From NCBI GenBank assembly GCA_000720375.1, contig JOAA01000010.1:62001-126000 (forward strand): a DNA stretch of 64,000 nucleotides. The letters are read 5' to 3'. A program made the translations under genes and the position numbers. Below the pieces are notes generated by a model that saw only the letters and a program-made list of their open reading frames with translations, did not search any database and was not told the DNA's origin. Source of the stretch: Rhodococcus rhodnii (GTDB taxonomy: Bacteria > Actinomycetota > Actinomycetes > Mycobacteriales > Pseudonocardiaceae). Below are positions 35,225-43,833 of the stretch, in pieces; the first letter of the stretch is position 1; each line of letters starts with the position of its first letter.

Positions 35225-37858
35225 ATGTCCTCGTTACGGGTGCGTGTCGCCCTTGTCCTGGCTGTCCTACTGACCTTCTCGCTGGCACCGACCAGCACCG
35301 CGGCCCCGGCCGACCTGGTCACCACGTTGTCCGAGGCCGAATCCGGCAACACCGCGATCTCCGGCTGGCAGATCCAGTCGTCCGCACAGGTATCCGCGAC
35401 CGGTGAGGAGATCTCCCAGTCGCGCTACGACGGTTCCCGGTGGTACCGGGTCGGCCCACGATCGACCGTACTGGCCGGCCTGGTACAAAACGGGCGCTAT
35501 CCCAACTTGTTCCACGGTACGAACATGCGCGACAACGTCAATCGCGCCGACTTCCAGGTGCCGTGGTGGTACCGCACCGAGTTCCACGTGCGGGACCGCT
35601 CCGCCAACACCGTGCTGAAGATCCCGGGCGTGACCTCGCGCGGCGAGGTGTTCCTCAACGGCACCAAGCTCGGTGATGTCGTCGGCACGTACAACGCCCG
35701 CGACTTCGACATCAGCTCGTTGGTCAAGCCCGGCCGCAACGCCCTTGCGATCAAGGTCGCGCCCGCGGATCCGCAGAAGGACTTCGCCATCAGCTGGATC
35801 GACTGGGCACAGCCCGCCCCCGACAACAACATGGGCTTGTTCCGTGACGTCGAGATCGCCCGTGGCGGAGCCGTTTCGCTGGCCGGGGCGTACGTGCACA
35901 CCAAGCTCGCGCTTCCCGGCTTCGAAACCGCCGAGGTGAAGGCGTTCGCCGAGGTGCGAAACAACACCGCCGCTCCGCAAACGGTTGTGCTTCAGGGAGA
36001 AGTCGCATCACGGCGGCTGAACCAGGTGGTGCAGTTGAACGCAGGCGAATCGCGGACCGTGGCGTTCGCACCCGAGACTCTGCGCAACCCGCGTGTGTGG
36101 TGGCCGTATCAGTACGGCGAGCAGCCGCTCTACCGATTGGATCTAACCGCTCGGGTGAACGGGCGGACTTCTGATCGCACCGGCACGACGTTCGGTATCC
36201 GTGACGTCGTGTCGAACCTCAATGCCAAGGGCGATCGGCAGTTCATCGTCAACGGTAAGCAGATCCAGATCCGTGGCGGTGGCTGGGCTTCCGACCTGCT
36301 GCTGCGCACGCAGCCGGACCGCCTTGGCTCGCAGCTGCGCTACACGCGGGACATGGGCCTGAACGCCATTCGCCTCGAAGGCAAGCTGGAGACACCGGAG
36401 TTCTACGAGCTGGCCGACCACTTGGGCATCATGTTGCTGCCCGGCTGGGAATGCTGCGACAAGTGGGAGCCGTGGACCGGGTGGGGCGGCGAAGCCTGGA
36501 AACCGGAGGACTACCCGATCGCGCAGGGTTCGCTCAACGCCCAGGCGCGCTTCCTGCGCAACCACCCGAGTGTGATCGCGTTCCTGATCGGCAGCGACAT
36601 CTCACCGCCGGAGGACGTGCAGCGGATGTACCTGGGTGAGTTCGAAAAGGTCGGCTGGCCGAACCCGGTGCTGCCCGCGGCTTCACTCAATGGTGGTCCG
36701 CAGCCGCCGCTCGGACCGTCCGGCAGCAAGATGGAAGGCCCGTACGACTGGGTTCCGCCGGTGTATTGGTACGGCGACAAGCTCGGTGCAGCCTTCGGGT
36801 TCGCTGGCGAGCTCAGTGCTGGGCACTCGATCCCTGCGCTGGACACGGTGAAGGGCATGCTGAACGCGACCGAACAGGAGCAGCTCTGGCGCGAGCCCGC
36901 CACACCGCAGTTCCACACCGGTCGCGGCAATGAGCCGTTCAACAACCTCCGTCTGTTCAGCACCGCGTTGGCGGAGCGGTACGGCACGCCGACGAGTCTT
37001 GCGGATTACGTCGACAAGGCGCAGCTAGCGAACTACGAGCAGGTCCGTGCCCAGTTTGAGGCCAACGCACGACGGATGACCGCGGAGCGTCCCGCCACCG
37101 GATTCATCTACTGGATGCTCAACAACGCGTGGCCGTCGCTGAACTGGCACCTGTACAGCTACGACCTCAACCCGGCCGGCGCGTACTTCGGTGCGAAGAA
37201 GGCGAACGAGTCAGTCCACATCCAGTACTCCTATGACGATCGCTCGGTGGTCATCGTCGGGCAGTCGCCGAAGAGGGCCGACAAGCTGACCGCACTGGCC
37301 GAGGTGTACACGATCGACGGAAAGCTGGTGCACAGCCAGACCAAGAGCGGGATCTCGGTCTCGTTGCCGGGGGTGGCCGAGGTGTTCACGCTGCCCGAGC
37401 CGCAGAACCTGTCGTCGACGTACTTCGTCCGGTTGAAGTTGTCCGACGCGCAGGGCAAGGACGTCAGCAAGAACACCTACTGGTTGTCGTCGAAGCCGGA
37501 CGTGCCGGACTGGGACAAGAGCCAGTGGTACTACACGCCGGTCAGCCAGTTCGCGGATCTGAAAGGCCTGGCGACGCTGCCCGAGGCGTCGGTCGACGTG
37601 CGTGCTCGCAGCCACGGCGACAAGACCACGGTGACCGTCCGCAACACGTCCACGACGATCATTCCGGCGGTGCAGCTGACGCTGCGCAAGGCGGACGGTT
37701 CGCAGCTGCTGCCAGTGACGTGGTCGGACAACTATGTGGCGCTGTGGCCTGGCGAGTCGATCACCATCCAGGCGTCGCACGAACCAACCCGACGATCGAC
37801 CGTCGATGTCGGCGGCATCAACGTGGCGTCGCAGAAGTTGGCCATCACCGAGGAATGA
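35225..37858 (+). CDS. csxA: Secreted GH2 exo-beta-D-glucosaminidase
   Basis: Releases glucosamine from the non-reducing end of chitosan oligomers. The 877-residue glycoside hydrolase 2 protein has a signal peptide (to ~27), a sugar-binding jelly-roll with FLNGTKLGDVVG, an immunoglobulin-like domain, the TIM barrel (~330-620) and C-terminal beta domains. The proposed acid/base D458 (IGSDISP) and nucleophile E529 (FAGELSAG) are 71 residues apart, against 72 in Amycolatopsis CsxA (D469/E541). The terminal CBM35 of that enzyme is absent. A GAGGAGG site precedes the ATG. It is monocistronic with a hairpin after the stop. Confidence 0.85.
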   Translation: MSSLRVRVALVLAVLLTFSLAPTSTAAPADLVTTLSEAESGNTAISGWQIQSSAQVSATGEEISQSRYDGSRWYRVGPRSTVLAGLVQNGRYPNLFHGTNMRDNVNRADFQVPWWYRTEFHVRDRSANTVLKIPGVTSRGEVFLNGTKLGDVVGTYNARDFDISSLVKPGRNALAIKVAPADPQKDFAISWIDWAQPAPDNNMGLFRDVEIARGGAVSLAGAYVHTKLALPGFETAEVKAFAEVRNNTAAPQTVVLQGEVASRRLNQVVQLNAGESRTVAFAPETLRNPRVWWPYQYGEQPLYRLDLTARVNGRTSDRTGTTFGIRDVVSNLNAKGDRQFIVNGKQIQIRGGGWASDLLLRTQPDRLGSQLRYTRDMGLNAIRLEGKLETPEFYELADHLGIMLLPGWECCDKWEPWTGWGGEAWKPEDYPIAQGSLNAQARFLRNHPSVIAFLIGSDISPPEDVQRMYLGEFEKVGWPNPVLPAASLNGGPQPPLGPSGSKMEGPYDWVPPVYWYGDKLGAAFGFAGELSAGHSIPALDTVKGMLNATEQEQLWREPATPQFHTGRGNEPFNNLRLFSTALAERYGTPTSLADYVDKAQLANYEQVRAQFEANARRMTAERPATGFIYWMLNNAWPSLNWHLYSYDLNPAGAYFGAKKANESVHIQYSYDDRSVVIVGQSPKRADKLTALAEVYTIDGKLVHSQTKSGISVSLPGVAEVFTLPEPQNLSSTYFVRLKLSDAQGKDVSKNTYWLSSKPDVPDWDKSQWYYTPVSQFADLKGLATLPEASVDVRARSHGDKTTVTVRNTSTTIIPAVQLTLRKADGSQLLPVTWSDNYVALWPGESITIQASHEPTRRSTVDVGGINVASQKLAITEE

Positions 37859-37878
37859 CGGCCAAGTAGTACACCTTC

Positions 37879-37914
37879 GTGTGGGGTGCGCCGAGTGACT
37901 GGTGCACCCCACAC
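37879..37914. terminator. Hairpin terminator between convergent genes
   Basis: GTGTGGGGTGC (37879-37889) pairs perfectly over 11 bp with 37904-37914 around a 14-base loop, 20 bp after the glycosidase stop and 30 bp beyond the end of the convergent regulator gene. Confidence 0.75.
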
Positions 37915-37943
37915 GCATGCAATGCGCCGGAAATCCGCCGCGC

Positions 37944-38609
37944 TCAATCTCCACGCAGGCGTACGCAACACTCTCCTGGCGCCGGTTCCAGGACCGCCCG
38001 GACCGACGGGGCTTCCAATCCGTCCAGCAATCCGTTCAGGAACGCTTGGTTGATCGCGCAGACGAGGTCAGGTGCCTTCGCAGCGAGCGGGTGGAACGGG
38101 CAGTTACGCAGCCGCACGCATGTCGGACTTTCCCTGGCTGGTTCGAAGCCGTAGCGCGTCAGCACGCCCTCGGCCACAGTCAGCGCACGCTCAGCACCCA
38201 GACGGCCAAGTTTCGCCTTGTCCCGCTCGCTCGTGCCAAGGTTTTCGCCGCGCTGGGCAGCGGCTTTGACAGCTTCGTCGCTCACGTCCTTGGCCACGAC
38301 GGCATCCAGCAGGATTTCGGCCAGCACGTCATGCTGTCGTTGTGGGATGGCTACTCGGATGTCCACGTCGGTCGGCTCGTAGACCTTCGGGGCTCGGCCT
38401 ACCTTCCCCGCGGCCTGGTAGCCGGCCCTCAGCAGACCGGCGTCCACGAGTTTGTCGAGGTGAAAGGCGGCGAGTTTGCGCGAGATCCCCACCGAGGCGG
38501 CGGCTTCGTCCCTGGTCACCGGGCGTCGCTCGGCTCGGATGAACGTGTACATCCGCCAGCGCAGATCGTCGTCCAGCGCCGCCACGGCTTTGATCTCCGG
38601 CGAGCTCAC
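37944..38609 (-). CDS. Winged-helix regulator with C-terminal cysteines (SufR/COG2345-like)
   Basis: A 221-residue regulator. The N-terminal helix-turn-helix reads VTRDEAAASVGISRKLAAFHLDKLVDAGLL. The C-terminal domain carries CVRLRNCPFHP (near 169), a further C (near 188) and ECC near the end, an arrangement like the cluster-binding cysteines of SufR-type regulators. An iron-sulphur or redox sensing role is therefore plausible. It is divergent from folE. GTG 38609 lies 6 bp after a good -10 (TATGAT), so the mRNA is probably leaderless; an inverted repeat GTGGT-N4-ACCAC (38634-38647) sits in the shared promoter region. Confidence 0.8.
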   Translation of the reverse strand: MSSPEIKAVAALDDDLRWRMYTFIRAERRPVTRDEAAASVGISRKLAAFHLDKLVDAGLLRAGYQAAGKVGRAPKVYEPTDVDIRVAIPQRQHDVLAEILLDAVVAKDVSDEAVKAAAQRGENLGTSERDKAKLGRLGAERALTVAEGVLTRYGFEPARESPTCVRLRNCPFHPLAAKAPDLVCAINQAFLNGLLDGLEAPSVRAVLEPAPGECCVRLRGD

Positions 38610-38661
38610 CGCACCATCATATCGGTAACTAATGTGGTCGAAACCACGCTTCGTCCAGTTC

Positions 38662-38690
38662 TTGACCTTCTCTCCTCATAAGACCAAGAT
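38662..38690 (+). promoter_or_regulatory. Promoter for the folE-reductase operon
   Basis: TTGACC (38662-38667) and CAAGAT (38685-38690) are 17 bp apart, 33 bp before the folE start. The GTGGTCGAAACCAC inverted repeat at 38634-38647 lies just upstream and between the two divergent promoters, a sensible operator for the regulator gene next door. Confidence 0.5.
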
Positions 38691-38723
38691 TTGTTGGTGT
38701 AACCAGGGTCAAGAGGAGTGTGT

Positions 38724-39323
38724 ATGCGTGCCGGTACCGCCCTGCGGGTCGTCCATGAACCGGACACCGGGGTCGACATAGCCGCCGCCGAGGACGCCGC
38801 TGCGGCTTTTCTGCGTGCTCTCGGCGTGTCGACAGACACCGAGAGCCTTCGCGGTACGCCCGGCCGGATGGCGCGTGCCTACGCTGAGCTGTTCAGCCCA
38901 CGGCCATTCGATCTGACGACGTTCCCCAACGACGAGGGCTACGACGAACTCGTCCTGGCACGTGCCATCCCGGTCCGGTCGGTGTGCGAGCACCATTTAC
39001 TGCCGTTCGTCGGCACCGCGCACGTCGGTTACCTACCGGGCGAGCGCATCCTCGGGCTGTCCAAGCTCGCCCGGATCGTCGAGTATTTCGCCTGCCGCCC
39101 GCAGGTGCAGGAACGGCTCACCAAGCAGGTCGCCGACTGGCTCAACGACCACCTGAACCCGCGTGGCGTCGGCGTGGTCATCGAGGCCGAGCACACCTGT
39201 ATGACTCTGCGAGGTGTCCTGGCGAGCGGTTCGACCACAGTCACGTCAACATTGCTGGGCAGCCTTCGTGAGGACGCCCGCTCACGCCAGGAGTTCTTCG
39301 CACTCAGCGGCGTCCACATCTGA
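38724..39323 (+). CDS. folE: GTP cyclohydrolase I
   Basis: Converts GTP to 7,8-dihydroneopterin triphosphate, the first step of folate or tetrahydropterin synthesis. The 199-residue product has the zinc-binding CEHHLLPF motif, GLSKLARIVEYFA, and the third zinc cysteine in HTCMTLRG. ATG 38724 has AGAGGAG 5 bp upstream. Its neighbour 18 bp downstream is a ferredoxin-reductase-type flavoprotein rather than folate genes, so this may be a specialised second FolE. Confidence 0.93.
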   Translation: MRAGTALRVVHEPDTGVDIAAAEDAAAAFLRALGVSTDTESLRGTPGRMARAYAELFSPRPFDLTTFPNDEGYDELVLARAIPVRSVCEHHLLPFVGTAHVGYLPGERILGLSKLARIVEYFACRPQVQERLTKQVADWLNDHLNPRGVGVVIEAEHTCMTLRGVLASGSTTVTSTLLGSLREDARSRQEFFALSGVHI

Positions 39324-39341
39324 ATCTTGGGAGGAATTCGC

Positions 39342-40526
39342 GTGACCACCTTCGTCATCGTCGGCGGCGGCCTTGCCGGCGCCAAAGCCACGGAAGCGCT
39401 GCGAGACCAAGGATTCGACGGCGACATCGTGCTCGTCACCGAGGAGCAGGACCGGCCGTACGAACGGCCGCCGCTGTCGAAGGACTACTTGCAGGGCAAG
39501 GCCGAACGTGACAGCGCGTTCGTCCACGGCCCGAACTGGTACCCCGAAAACAACGTGGACCTGCGGCTTGGCGTCGCGGCGACGGCCATTGACCGTGCCG
39601 GACACCGAGTGCAACTGTCCGACGGGTCGTCTGTCGAATACGCGAAACTGTTGCTGGCCACCGGATCCAGCCCGCGTCAGTTCCCCGGCGCCGAGGACGC
39701 GCTGTATCTGCGCAAGGTAGGCGACTCCGAGCGGATCAAATCCGTGATCGCCAACTCGTCGCGGCTGATCGTGATCGGCGCAGGATGGATCGGCCTCGAG
39801 GTCACGGCCGCCGCCCGCACCGCAGGCGTCGAGGTGACCGTTCTCGAGGCCGCCCCACAACCTTTGATCACCGCGATCGGCCCCGAGGTGGCTGAGGTGT
39901 ACGCGGATCTGCACCGCGCCAACGGTGTCGACTTGCGCCTCGGCGTCGAGGTGGACCAGGTGGGCGCCAAGAGCGTCGGCTTGGTGGACGGCACAGTCGT
40001 GGACGCCGACGCCGTGCTGGTCGCGATCGGCGCGGCCCCGAACGTGTCGCTGGCCAAGGACGCCGGGCTCGACGTTGACAACGGCGTGCTCGTGGACGCT
40101 TCGCTGCGCACATCCGATCCGGACATCTTCGCGGCCGGCGACATCGCCAACGCGGAGAACCCGTTCCTGGGCAAGCGAATTCGCGTGGAGCACTGGGCGA
40201 ACGCGCTCAACCAGCCCGCGGTCGCCGCGACCGGGATGCTCGGCGGCTCGGCCACGTACGACGAACTGCCGTACTTCTACACCGACCAGTACGACCTGGG
40301 GATGGAGTACATCGGCGACATCGCCGGGTACGACCGCGTGGTGTTCCGCGGCGACAAGCCCGGCCGCGAGTTCATCGCGTTCTGGCTCAAGGACAATCGC
40401 GTCCTCGCTGGGATGAACGTGAACATCTGGGACGTGGTCGACCCGATCAAGGCGTTGATCCGCTCCCGCAAGCAGGTCGACCCGGACCGGCTGGCCGATC
40501 CGGGCATCCCGCTTGAGGAGCACTGA
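39342..40526 (+). CDS. Ferredoxin/rubredoxin reductase-type FAD oxidoreductase
   Basis: A 394-residue flavoprotein of the oxygenase-coupled NADH-ferredoxin reductase type. It has an N-terminal FAD motif (VGGGLAGAKATEAL), the RPPLSK segment, a second dinucleotide motif for NADH (VIGAGWIGLEVTAAA, near 143) and the FAAGDIA closing motif, plus the C-terminal reductase domain. It passes electrons from NAD(P)H to a ferredoxin that is not in the window. GGGAGG 7 bp before GTG 39342 supports the start. It forms an operon with folE. Confidence 0.88.
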   Translation: MTTFVIVGGGLAGAKATEALRDQGFDGDIVLVTEEQDRPYERPPLSKDYLQGKAERDSAFVHGPNWYPENNVDLRLGVAATAIDRAGHRVQLSDGSSVEYAKLLLATGSSPRQFPGAEDALYLRKVGDSERIKSVIANSSRLIVIGAGWIGLEVTAAARTAGVEVTVLEAAPQPLITAIGPEVAEVYADLHRANGVDLRLGVEVDQVGAKSVGLVDGTVVDADAVLVAIGAAPNVSLAKDAGLDVDNGVLVDASLRTSDPDIFAAGDIANAENPFLGKRIRVEHWANALNQPAVAATGMLGGSATYDELPYFYTDQYDLGMEYIGDIAGYDRVVFRGDKPGREFIAFWLKDNRVLAGMNVNIWDVVDPIKALIRSRKQVDPDRLADPGIPLEEH

Positions 40527-40568
40527 CTGCGCAGGATTGCGTCTTTCGGGTCTGAGATTTCTCAGTTC

Positions 40569-41561
40569 TCAGAACCGCATAGTGCTGTACGCGTTCAGCG
40601 CGGGCTGACCGCCGAGGTGCGCGTACAGCACTGTGGAGTCCTTGCCGATCTCACCCGAAGCGACCAGGTCGATCATTCCGGCCATGGATTTCCCTTCGTA
40701 GACCGGATCCGTGATCATCGCCTCGGTCCGCGCGGCGAGTTTCATGGCCTCGATCGTCTGGTCGTCCGGAATGCCGTACGTGCCAGCGTGATACCGCTCA
40801 TCCAGTTCGACGTCACTGTCCGAGATGGACGTTCCGATCAGGTCGGCGGTCTGTTTGGCGATCCGGGTAACCGCTTCACGCGTCTCCCCTGGCTTGGCTG
40901 AAGCGTCGATGCCGATCACCCTGCGCTGCCCGGCAAATCCCGCCACCATCCCTGCCTGGGTGCTTCCGGTGACCGAACACACCACGATCGTGTCAAAGAA
41001 AACGCCGAGCTCGGCCTCCTGACGGCGAACCTCTTCAGCCCATCCGGCGAAACCGAGACCGCCGAGTGGGTGATCCGATGCGCCTGCCGGGATCGAGTAC
41101 GGCTTGCCGCCGCTCGCGCGGACGTCCTCAATCGCCTTCTGCCACGATTCCCTGATGCCGATGCTGAATCCGGACGGATCCAGCCGCACATCGGCGCCCA
41201 TCAACCGGCTCAGCTGGATGTTGCCGGTCGTGGTGTAGCCGGGATCTTCCCAATCCACCCACTTCTCTTGCACCAGCACGCATTTCAAGCCGATACGCGC
41301 CGCGGCCGCGGCTACTTGCCTGGTGTGGTTGGACTGCACGCCGCCGATGGACACAAGCGTGTCGCAGCCGGTGGCGATCGCGTCGGCGACCAGATATTCA
41401 AGCTTTCGGGTTTTGTTGCCACCAAAGGCAAGCGGCGAGTTGCAGTCCTCGCGCTTGGCCCAGAGCCGTGCTCCACCCAGATGTGTGGTCAGGCGTTCGA
41501 GCGGATGAACCGGGGACGGCCCGAACAGCAACGGGTAACGGGCGAAGTTCTCGAGGGACAT
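40569..41561 (-). CDS. acdS: 1-aminocyclopropane-1-carboxylate deaminase
   Basis: PLP enzyme breaking ACC, the ethylene precursor, into 2-oxobutyrate and ammonia. The 330-residue product has the PLP lysine in [12 protein letters not shown] and the [15 protein letters not shown] motif. The residues that separate true ACC deaminases from D-cysteine desulfhydrase relatives are both present: E289 in YEGKS and L316 in HLGG, 27 apart as E295 and L322 in the Pseudomonas enzyme. ATG 41561 follows a GGAGAG site. A GntR regulator lies upstream on the same strand beyond a tandem-repeat region. This suggests a plant- or rhizosphere-associated host. Confidence 0.92.
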   Translation of the reverse strand: MSLENFARYPLLFGPSPVHPLERLTTHLGGARLWAKREDCNSPLAFGGNKTRKLEYLVADAIATGCDTLVSIGGVQSNHTRQVAAAAARIGLKCVLVQEKWVDWEDPGYTTTGNIQLSRLMGADVRLDPSGFSIGIRESWQKAIEDVRASGGKPYSIPAGASDHPLGGLGFAGWAEEVRRQEAELGVFFDTIVVCSVTGSTQAGMVAGFAGQRRVIGIDASAKPGETREAVTRIAKQTADLIGTSISDSDVELDERYHAGTYGIPDDQTIEAMKLAARTEAMITDPVYEGKSMAGMIDLVASGEIGKDSTVLYAHLGGQPALNAYSTMRF

Positions 41562-41600
41562 GTTTCTCTCCAACAGAGTGACTCTTGGCTTGCAGTGTCA

Positions 41601-41905
41601 GGGCTTCTTCTCACGGCTTGGCACGAAACGGTCCGGTCATGCGTGGGATCGGCGCCGTGCGGTGCAACGCCACCAACGCCACCAACGCCGGGACCGCGAC
41701 GCCAGGGCCTCCTCACAACTTGGCGCCGAACTTCCCGGCAACGCACGGGACCGGATCGCGGCGCGGTGCAACGCCACCGGCGCCAAGGCGCAACGCCGCG
41801 ACTTCTCCTCACGGACTGACACAGAACGTCCCGGACGCGCATGAGGATCGGACTGCTGTGGCGGTGCCGCGCAACGCCACCGGGACCAGCGCGGCGACTT
41901 CACGG
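41601..41905. repeat. Three ~103-bp imperfect tandem repeats
   Basis: The gap between gntR and acdS is made of three imperfect copies with a period of 103-104 bp. GCAACGCCACC recurs at 41664, 41768 and 41871, and CTCCTCAC-like segments at 41606, 41709 and 41805. The outer copy runs into the 3' end of gntR (CTTCACGGCTTCTTCTCC), so it may have grown from that gene's end. No gene is supported here. Confidence 0.8.
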
Positions 41906-42550
41906 CTTCTTCTCCATCAACACCGCCAGTGTTGCCCAGTTGCGTTCGGCGAGATCGGCCGCTTCTTCTGCGTTGCCCGCCTCGCATGCCGCGATGATCC
42001 GCTCGTGCATCGGTGCTGAGTCACGGCCGAGCGGTGAGCCCAAGTACAAGTAGATGGCGCGGTGCAGCAATGGCGTGTATCGGCGGATCGTGGCGGCTAT
42101 CGCGCGGTTCTCACTGGCTTGCACCAGGATGTCGTGGAACGCGTCGTCACAGGCGATCGCGTCCTCCAGGGCGCTGGCGTCGACTGCCACCGCGAATTTC
42201 ATGTTGGCCGCGCGCATGGCGTCGAGGTGTCGCTGGGTGAGTTTGGGAACAGCGAGCCGCGTGGCCAAGCCGTGCATCGATTGCACGACCGCGTGCGCGT
42301 CCCGGACTGCGGCCGAGTCCAACCGGGTGACCCGGGTGTAGCTGTGCGGTTTTGTTTCGATCAAGCCTTCGTCGGTCAGACGGGCCAGCGCTTCGCGGAC
42401 CGGCGTACGGGACAGGCCCATCCGGGCGGCCAGTTCGACGTCTTTGACCGGCGTTCCTGGGGCCAGTTCACCCGCGACGATCGCGCGCCGGATGGCCGTG
42501 AGCGCCTGTTCGCTGAGCAGTGCCCGATCCAGCCGACCAATATATTGCAT
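41900..42550 (-). CDS. GntR/FadR-family regulator
   Basis: A 216-residue regulator. The winged helix reads LAARMGLSRTPVREALARL-x-x-EGLI, followed by an all-helical FCD ligand domain with the metal-type residues D-x3-H (DDAFHDILVQAS) and later histidines (LLHRAIY; MHERII). It is transcribed toward acdS, which it probably controls. The ATG at 42550 is 75 bp from the divergent HTH regulator. Confidence 0.88.
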   Translation of the reverse strand: MQYIGRLDRALLSEQALTAIRRAIVAGELAPGTPVKDVELAARMGLSRTPVREALARLTDEGLIETKPHSYTRVTRLDSAAVRDAHAVVQSMHGLATRLAVPKLTQRHLDAMRAANMKFAVAVDASALEDAIACDDAFHDILVQASENRAIAATIRRYTPLLHRAIYLYLGSPLGRDSAPMHERIIAACEAGNAEEAADLAERNWATLAVLMEKKP

Positions 42551-42592
42551 TTCATCACCCTAACAGCCCAGGTCAAGCCGTCACTTCGGTCA

Positions 42593-42626
42593 CTTTGCGA
42601 CTTTGCAAAGAGTAGACTTTGCAAAG
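42593..42626 (+). promoter_or_regulatory. Paired CTTTGCAAAG operators overlapping a leaderless start
   Basis: The perfect palindrome CTTTGCAAAG occurs at 42601-42610 and 42617-42626, 16 bp apart, with a half site CTTTGC at 42593. The second copy overlaps the GTG start codon (42626) of the HTH regulator, and a -10-like TAGACT (42613-42618) sits between the two, 7 bp before the GTG. This fits tight autoregulation of a leaderless transcript. Confidence 0.7.
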
Positions 42627-43129
42627 TGCCTCCCCCGGACCATCCGATCCGCACCGCGCTGCTCGCGTTGCTGCATGAACGGGACACCGTGACCTCGACC
42701 CAGGCCGCGCAGGCGCTGGGTTTCAGTTCCGGGTCGTGCTCGTTCCACCTGCGTCAGCTCGCGCGATACGGCTACGTCGAAGAAGCCGACGCGGCCGACG
42801 GGCGTGTCCGGCCTTGGCGGCTGGTCCGCCAACCGGACGAAGGACCCGACCTCGGCCTGCTGGCCAGAGAGCTGGAGGACGAGGGTTACCAGCGTTGGCT
42901 GCACAGCAAGGGCAGCGCTCCGGCCGAATGGTCGATCGACGACGCCTTCAGCTCGGTGATATTTCTCGAACCGTCCGAACTGGCCGAAGTCGGTGCGCAG
43001 ATCCGGGCGGTGCTCGCCCGGTACGCCACCCGCGACCCCAGTCCGGCTGCGCGACCCGTTGCCGCAGTAGCCCGGTTGTTCCCCTTGCTTCCCGTCGAAC
43101 AGGAGACGACATGGCCGTCCGAGAGCTGA
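42626..43129 (+). CDS. ArsR-like winged-helix regulator
   Basis: A 167-residue protein. The first 70 residues are a winged helix (TSTQAAQALGFSSGSCSFHLRQLARYGYV); the remainder is helical with conserved-looking tryptophans (RWLHSKG; AEWSIDDAF) and no metal-binding cysteine motif. It probably represses itself and the overlapping peptide deformylase gene through the CTTTGCAAAG sites. The GTG start lies inside one of these, and no ribosome site is visible, consistent with a leaderless message. Confidence 0.82.
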   Translation: MPPPDHPIRTALLALLHERDTVTSTQAAQALGFSSGSCSFHLRQLARYGYVEEADAADGRVRPWRLVRQPDEGPDLGLLARELEDEGYQRWLHSKGSAPAEWSIDDAFSSVIFLEPSELAEVGAQIRAVLARYATRDPSPAARPVAAVARLFPLLPVEQETTWPSES

Positions 43130-43623
43130 GGTACCTTGGCGACCCGGTCCTCACCACACCTGCCGATCCAGTCACCCACTTCGACCGCAAGCTTCAGGCC
43201 CTCGTAGACGACCTGATGGACACGGTGCTGCAGCCTGGGCGCGCCGGACTCGCCGCGCCGCAGATCGGCGTCGGACTGCGGGTGTTCAGCTACAACGTCG
43301 GCGGATTGCACGGATACGTGGTCAATCCGCAGATCGTCGAACTGTCCGAGGAGATGCAGGAAGGGCCGGAAGGGTGTTTGTCCGTGCCTGAGCTGTGGTT
43401 CCCGACGCGGCGTGCCGCGCAGGCGACCGTGAAAGGCGTCGACGCCAAGAACAAGCCGATCTCGGTGACCGGGACCAAAGAACTGGCCCGATGCTTGCAG
43501 CACGAGACCGATCACCTCGACGGCATGCTCTACCTGGACCGGCTGGAACCAGACGTGCGCAAGGAAGCCATGCGCAAAGCCCGGGAGTCCCAATGGTTCT
43601 GGCGGGGCGACAACGGCAAATAA
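43111..43623 (+). CDS. def: Peptide deformylase
   Basis: Removes the formyl group from nascent proteins. The 170-residue metalloenzyme has all three motifs: GLAAPQIG (near 48), EGCLSVPE (near 90) and HETDHLDG (near 130), giving the Cys-His-His metal site and catalytic glutamate. The ATG, with AGGAGA upstream, lies 19 bp inside the preceding regulator gene. Actinomycetes usually keep several deformylases; this copy under its own repressor could be a conditional one. Confidence 0.94.
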   Translation: MAVRELRYLGDPVLTTPADPVTHFDRKLQALVDDLMDTVLQPGRAGLAAPQIGVGLRVFSYNVGGLHGYVVNPQIVELSEEMQEGPEGCLSVPELWFPTRRAAQATVKGVDAKNKPISVTGTKELARCLQHETDHLDGMLYLDRLEPDVRKEAMRKARESQWFWRGDNGK

Positions 43624-43833
43624 GCGCCGGGACACCCAGGGATCGGTTGACAGCACGAGGACAGGTCGGCTTGGACATGGACCGACGCTGGTTGCCGACG
43701 GCGTTTCCCGGACTCGTCGTTGAACGCGGCGGCTTAACCGATGTTCGCCTCACCGACTGCCCGAAATCCTGCCGGTAAGGGCGATCTGCAGGGTGCAACG
43801 CAGCCTTATGCGAAGGATCTGCGTCATCTGTCT

